DNA of 41,258 bases, taken from assembly GCA_017694415.1 (NCBI GenBank), contig JADIMW010000051.1, positions 1 to 41,258 on the forward strand, given 5' to 3'. This document shows, piece after piece, positions 1 to 8,944 of the stretch (positions are counted from its first letter, which is position 1; the number at the start of each line of letters is the position of its first letter). This DNA is from Candidatus Caccoplasma merdipullorum (GTDB lineage Bacteria; Bacteroidota; Bacteroidia; Bacteroidales; G3-4614). The notes under the pieces were generated by a model, which saw only the letters and a list, made by a program, of their open reading frames with translations, had not been told where the DNA came from and did no database searches. The position numbers and the translations under genes were made by a program.

Positions 1-126
1 GAATACCGGTGTACCGAACTTATGAACGGAGAAACACGGCAAGCCGAAATACGCCCCGACGGAACATTCAGAATAAACGCATCCCCTTACAGTACAGTTA
101 TTTGGAAATGTGTTAGAAAAAAATAG
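1..126 (+). CDS. C-terminal end of an unidentified protein (5' truncated)
   Basis: The frame is open from the first base and stops at TAG 124-126, giving the last 41 residues of a protein that begins outside the window. The tail reads DGTFRINASPYSTVIWKCVR. Its last stretch (a short strand, then SPYST and hydrophobic VIW) resembles the closing strand of the all-beta C-terminal domain in many glycoside hydrolases. That is a weak resemblance, not an identification. No terminator is visible between its stop and the prs promoter 33 bases later. Confidence 0.6.
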   Translation, partial: EYRCTELMNGETRQAEIRPDGTFRINASPYSTVIWKCVRKK

Positions 127-159
127 AAAAATATAATAAAAAGAACCGCGGTAAATTAT

Positions 160-167
160 TACTTTTG
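160..167 (+). promoter_or_regulatory. Bacteroidota -7 promoter element for prs
   Basis: TACTTTTG matches the Bacteroides -7 consensus TAnnTTTG exactly and is followed by C. It lies 53 bases before the prs ATG. No clear -33 TTTG is seen about 19-20 bases upstream, where the sequence is A-rich. Confidence 0.7.
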
Positions 168-220
168 CAGTTCGAAACAATAATAAACGAAAACAAACGG
201 TAAAAACCAGAAAAATCTAT

Positions 221-1159
221 ATGGCAAAAGAAGCACCGGTGAAAGTATTTGCAGGAACAAATACCCGCCAATTGGCTGAAAAAATATGCAAAAGTTTAGG
301 GTGTCCGCTCGGAAATATGAATATACAGCATTTTGCCGACGGCGAGTTTGTAGTATCGTTCGAGGAATCAATAAGAGGGTGCGAAGTCTATCTCGTACAA
401 TCGACATTCCCCAATTCCGACAACCTTATGGAATTGCTGTTGATGATAGACGCGGCAAAACGCGCATCGGCAGAATCGGTAATAGCCGTAGTTCCGTATT
501 TCGGATGGGCCCGTCAGGACAGAAAAGACAAGCCGCGCGTATCCATAGCCGCAAAACTGATAGCCGACCTGTTGAGCGTTGCCGGAATAGACCGCTTGAT
601 AACCATGGATTTGCATGCCGACCAAATACAAGGGTTCTTCAATGTACCCGTTGATCACCTTTACGCATCGTCCGAGTTTGTAAAATACATAGCATCCCTC
701 AAACTCAAAGACATGGTAATAGCGTCGCCCGACGTAGGCGGTTCAAAACGAGCCAACTCATATGCCAAATATTTCGGAGTACCATTGGTACTGTGCCACA
801 AGTCAAGAGCAAAAGCCAACGAAGTAGAAAGCATGACCGTAATAGGCGACGTACAGGACAAAAACGTAATACTCGTCGATGACATGGTCGATACCGCAGG
901 AACAATAACAAAAGCAGCCGACCTTATGATAGACCGTGGAGCGAAATCGGTACGTGCGTTGGCCAGCCATGCAGTAATGTCCGACCCGGCATCCCAACGT
1001 GTAACCGATTCCAAGATGACCGAGATGATATTTACCGACAGCATACCGTTCAACAAAAACTGTCCCAAAGTACATATAATAAGCATCGCCGACATGTTTG
1101 CCGAGACAATACGACGCGCACATAACAACGAGTCGATAAGTTCGCAATACATAATATAG
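221..1159 (+). CDS. prs: Ribose-phosphate pyrophosphokinase
   Basis: This 312-residue cytosolic enzyme makes PRPP from ribose 5-phosphate and ATP, feeding purine, pyrimidine, histidine, tryptophan and NAD synthesis. The length is normal for bacterial class I Prs. Family hallmarks are visible: the N-terminal VFAGTNT, DGEFVVSFEESIRG, the catalytic-loop KRANSYAK-type segment, and the PRPP-binding loop VILVDDMVDTAGT. The ATG start fits family length and sits 53 bases after a -7 element. The gene is flanked by its own promoter and a strong terminator, so it is probably monocistronic. Codon use is striking: 24 of 25 isoleucines are ATA. The identification is secure. Confidence 0.97.
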   Translation: MAKEAPVKVFAGTNTRQLAEKICKSLGCPLGNMNIQHFADGEFVVSFEESIRGCEVYLVQSTFPNSDNLMELLLMIDAAKRASAESVIAVVPYFGWARQDRKDKPRVSIAAKLIADLLSVAGIDRLITMDLHADQIQGFFNVPVDHLYASSEFVKYIASLKLKDMVIASPDVGGSKRANSYAKYFGVPLVLCHKSRAKANEVESMTVIGDVQDKNVILVDDMVDTAGTITKAADLMIDRGAKSVRALASHAVMSDPASQRVTDSKMTEMIFTDSIPFNKNCPKVHIISIADMFAETIRRAHNNESISSQYII

Positions 1160-1207
1160 CAGTAAAAAATGACGTTAAAACAGTAAACTGTTAAAATAAA
1201 TAACAGC

Positions 1208-1246
1208 AAAAAGAGGAATATCCACTACTGATATTCCTCTTTTTTT
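1208..1246 (+). terminator. Rho-independent terminator after prs
   Basis: A 14-bp perfect stem, AAAAAGAGGAATAT (1208-1221) against ATATTCCTCTTTTT (1231-1244), has a 9-base loop and runs into a T tract. It lies 48 bases after the prs stop. Confidence 0.9.
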
Positions 1247-1356
1247 ATTCAAATTACCATATTTTTATACTGGCATATATATTTGATAAATAGTTGTTTA
1301 CAGACAATAGAGTGTTAATTGCACGATAAAAATAGAACAAATATCCGAAAAATGCG

Positions 1357-1364
1357 TACCTTTG
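1357..1364 (+). promoter_or_regulatory. Bacteroidota -7 promoter element for the lipoprotein/metA unit
   Basis: TACCTTTG matches TAnnTTTG and is followed by C. It lies 25 bases before the ATG at 1390, the typical distance here. There is no clear -33 element at the usual spacing. It probably drives the genes from 1390 to 6120, since no other promoter or terminator is seen between them. Confidence 0.7.
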
Positions 1365-1389
1365 CGCACCGATTCAAAAAAACAATCAT

Positions 1390-2619
1390 ATGAAACTTCT
1401 GAAAAATGAATTAATGCGTTTGGCTGCATTTATGTTTATGACAATCGCACTGGTCGGCTGCATAAAGGACGAGTTGCCAAACGCAGAAGCAGACATATTG
1501 GACGTAGTATTAAGCGGAGACGCCAATAACAGCGTATTGACAAAGAAAATAGATTTGAATTCCGTAACTGTATTCGTAGAACCCACCTTTAACGTAAGCA
1601 ACATAACCCCCATATATACACTATCCGAAGGAGCCCGAATAGTAGAAGGAGGCGACATAACCGACTTTACAACGCCGCAAAACGTAAAAGTCGTATCCGA
1701 AGACGGAAAATGGAGCAAAATATACCGAGTAATATTCGCGGCGATGGAGCTCCCCATCCAATATAATTTCGACTATTGGGAGAAAAAGAGCAGCACCCGG
1801 AACTACGAAGAGTGTTTCGAACGCGTAGATAACGGATACGGCGAGATAACCAATCTTTACATGTGGGCATCAGGAAACGCAGGATATGCAATAGCAAATT
1901 CCAAAGCTCCGGCAAACGGATACCCAACCTTTAAGACAGGCGATTGCCAAGAAGGGCTATATGCCGCATGCATGCAAACCCTCTGGGTAGGTCCCGCAGG
2001 GCAGGGGAGTCCCATAGCAGCCGGCAGCCTCTTTATAGGCGAATTCTCAGGCAAAGGGATAAACATAATGCGCGAGCCGATGAAAGCAACCCGTTTCGGT
2101 TTGCCATTCAACAAAAAGCCGAAAACATTAAAGTTCTTCTTCAAGTACAAGACAGCAGAGCCTATGTACACGTATGACTCCGACGGAAAAAAAACCGGAT
2201 TGTATGCCGACCCGATAACAGGAGATACTCGTGATTATTGTGCCGCATATGCCATACTCTTCGATAACGTAAAGGCTGCACAAATCGACCCCGAAGGCCG
2301 GAACTACCTCGATGGCAGCAATATCCTTTCGAGCGCGGCAGAAGTAGGCCGGGCGATACTTACCGATGACGATAAGTACGGAACCGACGGCGATACCTAT
2401 GTTTACAAGGAGATACCCTTTACATATACCGAAGAAGTCGATCCCGTCAGGTTGGCGAAATATGAGTACAGTCTGGCCATAGTCTTCTCGTCAAGTTATT
2501 ACGGAGCCAGTTTCATAGGAGGTTTGGGAAACATAATGTGGGTAGACAATGTAACGTTGGAGTGCTGTCCGACCGACCCTGATACAGGCGATTCAAGTTC
2601 CGAAGACTCTAATATGTAA
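1390..2619 (+). CDS. PCMD-type surface lipoprotein
   Basis: This 409-residue protein has a lipoprotein signal peptide with the lipobox LVGC, lipid-bearing Cys24. The residues after it (IKDE) fit the Bacteroidota lipoprotein export signal, a Lys followed by acidic residues, so surface exposure is likely (inference). Residues about 30-120 look like a small beta-sandwich (DUF5018-like). Residues about 130-400 resemble the putative carbohydrate metabolism domain PCMD (PF13201), with FDYWE near its start and a late WVDNVTLEC strand. The exact biochemical role of PCMD proteins is not known to me; a glycan-binding role is plausible. An outer-membrane barrel gene follows 21 bases later, a common pairing. 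The ATG start follows the -7 element by 25 bases. Confidence 0.75.
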   Translation: MKLLKNELMRLAAFMFMTIALVGCIKDELPNAEADILDVVLSGDANNSVLTKKIDLNSVTVFVEPTFNVSNITPIYTLSEGARIVEGGDITDFTTPQNVKVVSEDGKWSKIYRVIFAAMELPIQYNFDYWEKKSSTRNYEECFERVDNGYGEITNLYMWASGNAGYAIANSKAPANGYPTFKTGDCQEGLYAACMQTLWVGPAGQGSPIAAGSLFIGEFSGKGINIMREPMKATRFGLPFNKKPKTLKFFFKYKTAEPMYTYDSDGKKTGLYADPITGDTRDYCAAYAILFDNVKAAQIDPEGRNYLDGSNILSSAAEVGRAILTDDDKYGTDGDTYVYKEIPFTYTEEVDPVRLAKYEYSLAIVFSSSYYGASFIGGLGNIMWVDNVTLECCPTDPDTGDSSSEDSNM

Positions 2620-2640
2620 AGACAATAAAAAATAAGGAAG

Positions 2641-3372
2641 ATGACAAAAAACAGCATAATAGCGATAATCCTGCTTATAATATCGGCAGCATTTAACACC
2701 GCAGAAGCAAAAAATTTCGAGTTCAGTGCAAAAGCCGGGATAAACCTCGGCGGAACATCGCCGATGGGACTGCCGGCCGAGATACGCGCAATAAACGTAT
2801 TCAAGCCCACATTCGCATTCTCGATAGAAGGAGACGTAAAACGCAACTTCAATGAAAAATGGGGACTCATGGCCGGAATCCGATTCGAAGTAAAAGGAAT
2901 GTCCACCGATGCAACAGTAAAAAACTACCAGATACTCCTTCAGTACGAAGGCGCACCGATAGAAGGCGTCTTTACCGGTAACGTCGAGACAAAAGTAAAA
3001 AACAGCTATATAACAATCCCCGTAGCCGCAGTATATGACATATCCAAACGCTGGTCTCTCCGATTCGGCGGATACATGTCATTTATGGTAGATGGAGAGT
3101 TCTCGGGCAACGCATACAACGGATACATGCACGACGGTTCGCCGATAGGCGAGAGGATAGACAACGTCGATGCACCGTACGATTTCTCCGAAGACATGCG
3201 CAAGATTGACGCAGGCGTATTGGTCGGTGCCGATTTCGTGGCATACAAGCATCTGCTCATATACGGCGATTTGGCGTGGGGATGCGTGCCGTTGTTCGAC
3301 AAAAACTTTACGGCATTAAGTTTCAATATGTACAATGTATATCTGAACCTCGGATTCGGATACCTGTTCTGA
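2641..3372 (+). CDS. Outer-membrane beta-barrel protein (porin-like)
   Basis: This 243-residue protein has a Sec signal peptide, hydrophobic residues 5-17, with probable cleavage after AEA near residue 23. The rest is made of alternating amphipathic strands such as [24 protein letters not shown] and [11 protein letters not shown], and it ends in GFGYLF. A C-terminal aromatic residue is typical of outer-membrane barrels recognised by BamA. It fits the small 8-10-strand Bacteroidota family PF13568 (OMP_b-brl_2). It lies 21 bases after the PCMD lipoprotein and 5 bases before metA. Partnership with the lipoprotein is inferred from adjacency. The substrate or ligand is unknown. Confidence 0.75.
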   Translation: MTKNSIIAIILLIISAAFNTAEAKNFEFSAKAGINLGGTSPMGLPAEIRAINVFKPTFAFSIEGDVKRNFNEKWGLMAGIRFEVKGMSTDATVKNYQILLQYEGAPIEGVFTGNVETKVKNSYITIPVAAVYDISKRWSLRFGGYMSFMVDGEFSGNAYNGYMHDGSPIGERIDNVDAPYDFSEDMRKIDAGVLVGADFVAYKHLLIYGDLAWGCVPLFDKNFTALSFNMYNVYLNLGFGYLF

Positions 3373-3377
3373 TAAAT

Positions 3378-4295
3378 ATGCCATTAACCATACCCGTAAA
3401 CCTGCCGGCAGTAGAGTTGCTGAAGCAGGAGAACATATTCGTAATGGACTCCCAGCGAGCAGAGACACAGGACATACGCCCCCTGCGTCTGGTTATCCTC
3501 AACCTCATGCCGCTGAAGATAACCACCGAGACCGATTTGATAAGGCTCCTCTCCAATACCCCGTTGCAGATAGAAGTCGATTTGATGAAAATCTCCGGAC
3601 ATGTATCAAAAAACACCCCGATAGAACACATGATGGCCTTTTACAAGGACTTCAATACAATCAAAGGCGATACATACGACGGGATGATAATAACAGGAGC
3701 CCCCGTCGAGCAACTCGATTACGAGCAGGTCAATTACTGGGAAGAGTTAAAGGAGATAATGGATTGGGCGCGTACGCACGTAACATCCACATTCTATATC
3801 TGCTGGGCAGCACAAGCCGCACTGTATCACTATTACGGCATACCCAAGTACCAACTCTCGTCGAAACGTTTCGGCGTATTCAAACATACGGTAAACGACA
3901 AGCAAAACCCCATATTCCGCGGATTCGACGATGAATTCTATGTACCCCACAGCCGACATTCCGAAATACGGCGCGAGGACATAATAAAACACCCCGAGCT
4001 GACTATACTCTCCGAAAGTCCCGGAGCAGGAGTCTATATGATAATGGCACGCGGCGGACGCGAAGTCTATGTAACGGGACATTCCGAATACTCACCCAAC
4101 ACGTTGCGCGACGAATATTTCCGCGACAAGGAAAAAGGGTTGCCCATACAAGTCCCCGAAAACTATTTCCCCGACGACGACCCGACACGCGAACCCGTCG
4201 TAAGGTGGAGAGCACACGCAAACCTTCTGTTCACCAACTGGCTGAACTATTTCGTATATCAAGAAACCCCGTACGACATAAAAACAATCAAGTAA
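3378..4295 (+). CDS. metA: Homoserine O-acyltransferase MetA, predicted to use acetyl-CoA
   Basis: The protein has 305 residues, as usual for MetA (E. coli 309). It acylates L-homoserine in the first committed step of methionine synthesis. Catalytic residues are present: nucleophile Cys142 ([11 protein letters not shown]), His235 and Glu237 (GHSEYS). The open frame extends upstream into the barrel gene, but the ATG at 3378 gives the canonical N terminus [13 protein letters not shown], so I chose it. Residue 111 is Glu (GAPVEQL), where E. coli has Gly. In this family Glu111 has been linked to acetyl-CoA rather than succinyl-CoA use, so I predict homoserine O-acetyltransferase activity despite the usual succinyltransferase name. 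The next gene starts 4 bases after the stop. Confidence 0.93.
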   Translation: MPLTIPVNLPAVELLKQENIFVMDSQRAETQDIRPLRLVILNLMPLKITTETDLIRLLSNTPLQIEVDLMKISGHVSKNTPIEHMMAFYKDFNTIKGDTYDGMIITGAPVEQLDYEQVNYWEELKEIMDWARTHVTSTFYICWAAQAALYHYYGIPKYQLSSKRFGVFKHTVNDKQNPIFRGFDDEFYVPHSRHSEIRREDIIKHPELTILSESPGAGVYMIMARGGREVYVTGHSEYSPNTLRDEYFRDKEKGLPIQVPENYFPDDDPTREPVVRWRAHANLLFTNWLNYFVYQETPYDIKTIK

Positions 4296-4299
4296 GGCG

Positions 4300-6120
4300 A
4301 TGCGCGAGAGACGGCCAATAGAGTTGTTGTCGCCCGCACGCGATATAGCCACCGCAAAAGAAGCGATACTGCACGGTGCAGACGCCGTATATATCGGTGC
4401 GCCGCGCTTCGGAGCAAGAGCTGCCGCCGGCAATACAATAGACGACATAGCCACGTTAGTAGAATACGCGCACTTCTATCGGGTAAAAGTATATGTTGCA
4501 CTCAACACTATACTCCGCGACGACGAACTTGCCGAAGCAGAAAAGATAATTCACGACCTGTACCGGGCAGGAGTCGATGCCCTGATAATACAGGATATGG
4601 CCATAATGAAACTCGATATTCCGCCCATACCCCTCCATGCAAGTACCCAATGCGATAACGACTCAATACAAAAAGTCCGTTTCCTGCAAGAAGCCGGATT
4701 CACGCAAGTAGTGCTCGCACGGGAACTCACGCTGAAAAAAATAAAAGAGATAGCCGACAATACCGACGTCCCGCTGGAAGTCTTCATACACGGAGCTCTG
4801 TGCGTAAGTTACAGCGGCCGATGTTACCTGAGCAGAGCCCTTAGCGGCAGAAGTGCCAATCGCGGAGAATGTGCACAATGCTGCCGTCTGCCCTACGAAC
4901 TCTCCGATGCACAAGGAAATACGCTCGTAAAAGAAGCATACCTGCTGTCGCTCAAAGATATGAATCGCGGCGAATATTTAGAAGAATTGCTCGATGCCGG
5001 AGTAACCTCTCTCAAAATAGAAGGACGGTTAAAAGACGCCGCCTATGTAAAAAACATAACGGCATATTACCGACAGTTGCTCGACGGAATATTTGCCCGC
5101 CGTTCCGAATATCGACGCTCGTCAGCCGGGAAAAGCAAAATAAAATTCACTCCCGACCCGAATAAAAGTTTCAATCGAGGTTTCACGCCGTATTTCAGCG
5201 ACATGCCGTCGTTCAAGACAATATCGTCCCGATTCACACCCAAATCCACGGGCGAATATATCGGAACCCTTACCGGTACAAATGGCCGGGGATTAAAACT
5301 GACAAACGCCTCCGTAATGCACAATGGCGACGGAGTACTTTATAAAACACCCCAAGGCGAAGTAGGCGGGTTCAGAGTGAACAGAGTATCGGAAGATACA
5401 ATATACCCGGCCGAAGAAAAAAAACTGCCGCAAGGAACAGAAGTATACCGCAATTACGACAGCGAATTCGAAAAACAACTTTCACAACCGACAGCCGAAC
5501 GCCATATCCCGATAACCGCCGAGCTATCATATAACGGCAGACATCTCGTATTGCAGCTTACCGACGACGAAGGCATAACGATAAAAGCCGAAGAAACACT
5601 CCTGCAAGTCGAAGCAGCAAAGCAGCCGCAAGACGACAACCAGCGCAGGCAGCTCTCCAAATTAGGAGGAACAGGCTACAAAGCCGAAGAGACGATACTC
5701 CACGACACCGGAAAACTCTTCATCCCGTCATCACAGCTTGCCGCTTTGCGGCGCAAGGCTGTAGCCGATCTGACAACAACTCGCAGCAAAAAATATACAC
5801 GGGAAAAACCCGGAATCCGCAACACACCCGCATATCCGCAAAAAAAACTGACATATACGGCAAACATATACAATACGGCAGCAGAACAATTCTACAAAGA
5901 GTGCGGCGTAGAATCAATATCTCCGGCATACGAGGCAAATCCCGAAAAAGGCGTGCCGCTCATGCACACGAAATATTGCATAAGGAGAGAATTCGGACAA
6001 TGCCCGCAGAACAACCAAAAAGCAGAATGGAAATCCCCGTTATGGCTCAAAAACGGCAATACCCGCTTGCGGTTGGATTTTGACTGCAAGCAGTGCATTA
6101 TGACCGTAACAAAACCGTAA
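4300..6120 (+). CDS. Long U32-family protein (RlhA/TrhP-like RNA hydroxylation factor)
   Basis: The 606-residue protein carries the peptidase U32 signature at residues 160-178 (EVFIHGALC, then YSGRCYLS). Conserved cysteines are Cys168, Cys175, Cys191 and Cys194/195, a set that in U32 relatives holds an iron-sulfur cluster or metal. The N-terminal half is a TIM-barrel-like region (LLSPARD, GADAVYIG). The length is close to E. coli RlhA (about 650), which hydroxylates a 23S rRNA cytidine, and longer than TrhP (about 450), which hydroxylates tRNA uridine-34. Protease annotation of such proteins is probably misleading. A second Cys-rich patch near the end (DCKQC) could be structural. The gene starts 4 bases after metA, so it is probably cotranscribed. 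Confidence 0.8.
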   Translation: MRERRPIELLSPARDIATAKEAILHGADAVYIGAPRFGARAAAGNTIDDIATLVEYAHFYRVKVYVALNTILRDDELAEAEKIIHDLYRAGVDALIIQDMAIMKLDIPPIPLHASTQCDNDSIQKVRFLQEAGFTQVVLARELTLKKIKEIADNTDVPLEVFIHGALCVSYSGRCYLSRALSGRSANRGECAQCCRLPYELSDAQGNTLVKEAYLLSLKDMNRGEYLEELLDAGVTSLKIEGRLKDAAYVKNITAYYRQLLDGIFARRSEYRRSSAGKSKIKFTPDPNKSFNRGFTPYFSDMPSFKTISSRFTPKSTGEYIGTLTGTNGRGLKLTNASVMHNGDGVLYKTPQGEVGGFRVNRVSEDTIYPAEEKKLPQGTEVYRNYDSEFEKQLSQPTAERHIPITAELSYNGRHLVLQLTDDEGITIKAEETLLQVEAAKQPQDDNQRRQLSKLGGTGYKAEETILHDTGKLFIPSSQLAALRRKAVADLTTTRSKKYTREKPGIRNTPAYPQKKLTYTANIYNTAAEQFYKECGVESISPAYEANPEKGVPLMHTKYCIRREFGQCPQNNQKAEWKSPLWLKNGNTRLRLDFDCKQCIMTVTKP

Positions 6121-6304
6121 AACAAATACAGGCACCCCTTCCCGGCAAGCAGCCGACCGCACACAACTCCCCGCAGTCGAAAAAGCACGTTATATACAAT
6201 AATAAACCCTTAATGCAATACGATAAAGGAATATCACGAGTGTCAAAAAAACTTACAAGCGATAAAAACTTTATTATAAATACAATTCATAAGGAGATAT
6301 TTTT

Positions 6305-6312
6305 TAATTTTG
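6305..6312 (+). promoter_or_regulatory. Bacteroidota -7 promoter element for purH-mre operon
   Basis: TAATTTTG followed by C matches TAnnTTTG and lies 31 bases before the purH ATG. It is the only convincing promoter before the six-gene block running to rodA. The surrounding 223-base gap (6121-6343) shows no gene or terminator. Confidence 0.65.
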
Positions 6313-6343
6313 CAGGCTGAAAATCATATATACAATAAAGGCT

Positions 6344-7867
6344 ATGTCGGAACTCAAGAAAATAAAAAGCGCATTAGTCTCCGTATATCACAAAGACGGA
6401 TTAGACGAAATAATAAAAAAGTTGAACGCCGAAGGCGTTAAATTCATATCCACGGGAGGAACGAAAAGTTTCATCGAGTCTCTCGGAATAGATTGTACAG
6501 CAGTAGAAACCCTTACCGGGTATCCCTCGATTCTGGGCGGAAGAGTAAAAACACTGCACCCGAAAGTATTCGGCGGAATACTCAGCCGCAGAGACGAAGA
6601 AAAAGACCGCGAACAGACAGCGCAATACGAAATACCCGAAATAGACCTCGTAATAGTCGATTTATACCCCTTCAGCGAAACGGTGGCATCGGGAGCGAGC
6701 GAACAGGACATAATAGAAAAAATCGATATAGGCGGCATCTCCCTGATAAGAGCCGCAGCGAAAAATTTCAAAGACGTGGTGATTGTCGCATCAAAAGCAC
6801 AATACGCACCCCTTACCGAGATGCTCGACCGTAACGGAGCAGCCTCGACAATATCCGAGCGCAAATGGTTCGCCAAAGAAGCATTTGCCGTATCATCCGG
6901 ATACGATACAGCCATATTCAACTATTTCGATGCAGAAGAAAACTCGGCCTTCCGCGCAGCAGCCGACGGCTCCAAAAGCCTCCGATACGGAGAAAACCCC
7001 CACCAGAAAGGCGCATTCTACGGCAACTTCGACGAAATGTTCACGCAGTTGCACGGAAAAGAAATATCATACAACAACCTGCTCGACATAGATGCCGCAG
7101 TATCGCTTATATCCGAGTTCGACGAAACTACATTCGCAATACTCAAGCACAACAACGCATGCGGTCTGGCATCCCGTCCCGTATTGGTAGAAGCATGGAA
7201 AGACGCATTGGCAGGCGATCCCGTATCCGCATTCGGCGGCGTACTCATAACCAATGCCGAAGTCGATAAGGCAACAGCCGAAGAAGTAAACAAGATATTC
7301 TTCGAAGTAATAATAGCCCCGTCCTATACCGATGACGCACTTCAAATCCTCGAGCAGAAAAAGAACCGCATAATACTGGTACAAAAGAGCGGCATCAACA
7401 CCGGACGCCAGTTCCGTTCATTGCTCAACGGCGTATTGGTACAAGAGCGCGACCTCCATATCGAGAAACCCGAAGAACTGAAACAAGCAACCGACAAGGC
7501 AATAACCCCCGAAGAAGCAGAAGATTTGCTCTTTGCCAACAAAATAGTAAAACACAGCAAATCCAACGCCATAGTATTGGCAAAAGGCAAACAACTGTAT
7601 GCAAGCGGAGTAGGGCAGACATCGCGAGTCGATTCCCTCCGTCATGCAATAGACAAGGCAAAATCGTTCGGATTCGACCTGAACGGAGCAGTAATGGCAT
7701 CCGATGCCTTCTTCCCGTTTGCCGACTGCGTGGAAATAGCCCACAACGAAGGAATCGATACCGTAATACAACCCGGCGGGTCGGTACGCGACGGCGAGAC
7801 AGTCGAATACTGCAACAAGAACGGCGTAGCAATGGTATTCACCGGAATAAGACATTTCAAACATTAA
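6344..7867 (+). CDS. purH: Bifunctional AICAR formyltransferase / IMP cyclohydrolase
   Basis: This 507-residue enzyme does the last two steps of purine synthesis: formylation of AICAR with 10-formyl-THF, then ring closure to IMP. The N-terminal IMP cyclohydrolase domain (about 1-195) begins KIKSALVSVYHKDGL and has KTLHPKVFGG. The AICAR transformylase domain begins near RYGENPHQKGAFYG and carries the catalytic Lys-His pair in ILKHNNACGLA. QPGGSVRD lies near the end. The length is typical. It sits 24 bases upstream of mreB with no terminator between, so it is probably the first gene of a purH-mreBCD-mrdA-rodA transcript. Confidence 0.97.
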   Translation: MSELKKIKSALVSVYHKDGLDEIIKKLNAEGVKFISTGGTKSFIESLGIDCTAVETLTGYPSILGGRVKTLHPKVFGGILSRRDEEKDREQTAQYEIPEIDLVIVDLYPFSETVASGASEQDIIEKIDIGGISLIRAAAKNFKDVVIVASKAQYAPLTEMLDRNGAASTISERKWFAKEAFAVSSGYDTAIFNYFDAEENSAFRAAADGSKSLRYGENPHQKGAFYGNFDEMFTQLHGKEISYNNLLDIDAAVSLISEFDETTFAILKHNNACGLASRPVLVEAWKDALAGDPVSAFGGVLITNAEVDKATAEEVNKIFFEVIIAPSYTDDALQILEQKKNRIILVQKSGINTGRQFRSLLNGVLVQERDLHIEKPEELKQATDKAITPEEAEDLLFANKIVKHSKSNAIVLAKGKQLYASGVGQTSRVDSLRHAIDKAKSFGFDLNGAVMASDAFFPFADCVEIAHNEGIDTVIQPGGSVRDGETVEYCNKNGVAMVFTGIRHFKH

Positions 7868-7891
7868 TACCCTAAAGAAAAGACCAGAAAC

Positions 7892-8911
7892 ATGGGACTG
7901 TTTTCATTCACCCAGGAATTGGCCATCGACCTCGGAACAGCCAATACCATAATAATAAGCAACGGCAAGGTTTTAGTCGATGAACCCTCGATAGTAGCCC
8001 TCGACAAGCGAACCGACAAACTGATAGCCGTAGGGGAGGTAGCACGCCAGATGCATGAAAAAACCCATCCCAACATAACCACCATACGACCGTTGCGCGA
8101 CGGAGTAATAGCCGATTTCTATGCAGCCGAGCAGATGATACGCGGCATGGTAAAGAAAATCGACTCCAAAAAACGGTGGTTCGCCCCCTCGTTACGCATG
8201 GTAATATGTGTGCCGTCGGGAAGCAGTGAAGTGGAAATACGCGCCGTGCGCGACTCTGCCGAACATGCAGGCGGCCGCGACGTATATATGATATACGAAC
8301 CCATGGCAGCAGCCATAGGAATAGGTTTGGACGTAGAAGCCCCCCAAGGGAACATGATAGTAGATATAGGCGGCGGAACGACAGAAATAGCCGTAATATC
8401 GCTCGGAGGACTTGTGTCCAACAAATCCATAAAAATAGCAGGCGACGATTTAACAGCCGACATACAAGAATACATAGCACGTCAGCACAACGTACGCATA
8501 GGCGAGCGCACGGCCGAGGACATAAAGATAAATGTCGGTTCAGTCCTTACCGAGCTCGACAATCCGCCCGAGGACTACATAGTACACGGGCCCAACAGAA
8601 TGACCGCTCTCCCGATGGAAGTACCCATAAACTATCAGGAAATAGCACACTGTCTCGAGAAATCCATTTCCAAGATAGAAGCAGCCGTATTGAGCGCGCT
8701 CGAGCAGACCCCGCCCGAAGTATATGCCGATGTAGTACGCAACGGCGTATATATAGCAGGAGGAGGAGCATTGTTGCGAGGACTGGACAAACGCCTAACC
8801 GACAAGATAGGCATACCGTTCCATGTAGCCGAAGACCCGTTACATTCAGTAGCCAAGGGAACAGGCATAGCATTGAAAAATATAGGACGCTTCAACTTCC
8901 TGATGCGATAA
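7892..8911 (+). CDS. mreB: Rod shape-determining actin homologue MreB
   Basis: The 339-residue protein is a cytoplasmic actin-like ATPase that forms membrane-associated filaments guiding the elongasome. Phosphate-1 motif DLGTANT lies at residues 13-19, phosphate-2 motif DIGGGTTEIAV at 158-168, and the adenosine motif AGGGALLRGL in the C-terminal part. The short hydrophobic N terminus MGLFSF probably acts as a membrane anchor. Length and motifs fit MreB rather than FtsA or Mbl-type outliers. It is followed by mreC after 33 bases. I see no promoter of its own in the short purH-mreB gap. Confidence 0.96.
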   Translation: MGLFSFTQELAIDLGTANTIIISNGKVLVDEPSIVALDKRTDKLIAVGEVARQMHEKTHPNITTIRPLRDGVIADFYAAEQMIRGMVKKIDSKKRWFAPSLRMVICVPSGSSEVEIRAVRDSAEHAGGRDVYMIYEPMAAAIGIGLDVEAPQGNMIVDIGGGTTEIAVISLGGLVSNKSIKIAGDDLTADIQEYIARQHNVRIGERTAEDIKINVGSVLTELDNPPEDYIVHGPNRMTALPMEVPINYQEIAHCLEKSISKIEAAVLSALEQTPPEVYADVVRNGVYIAGGGALLRGLDKRLTDKIGIPFHVAEDPLHSVAKGTGIALKNIGRFNFLMR

Positions 8912-8944
8912 AGGCAATATGCAGAACAGCATGAAAAAAACGTT

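Noticed and set aside
6093..6320. Small plus-strand frame after the U32 gene (75 codons)
   Set aside because: It overlaps the U32 end and the purH promoter, and the sequence is low complexity without a recognisable motif.
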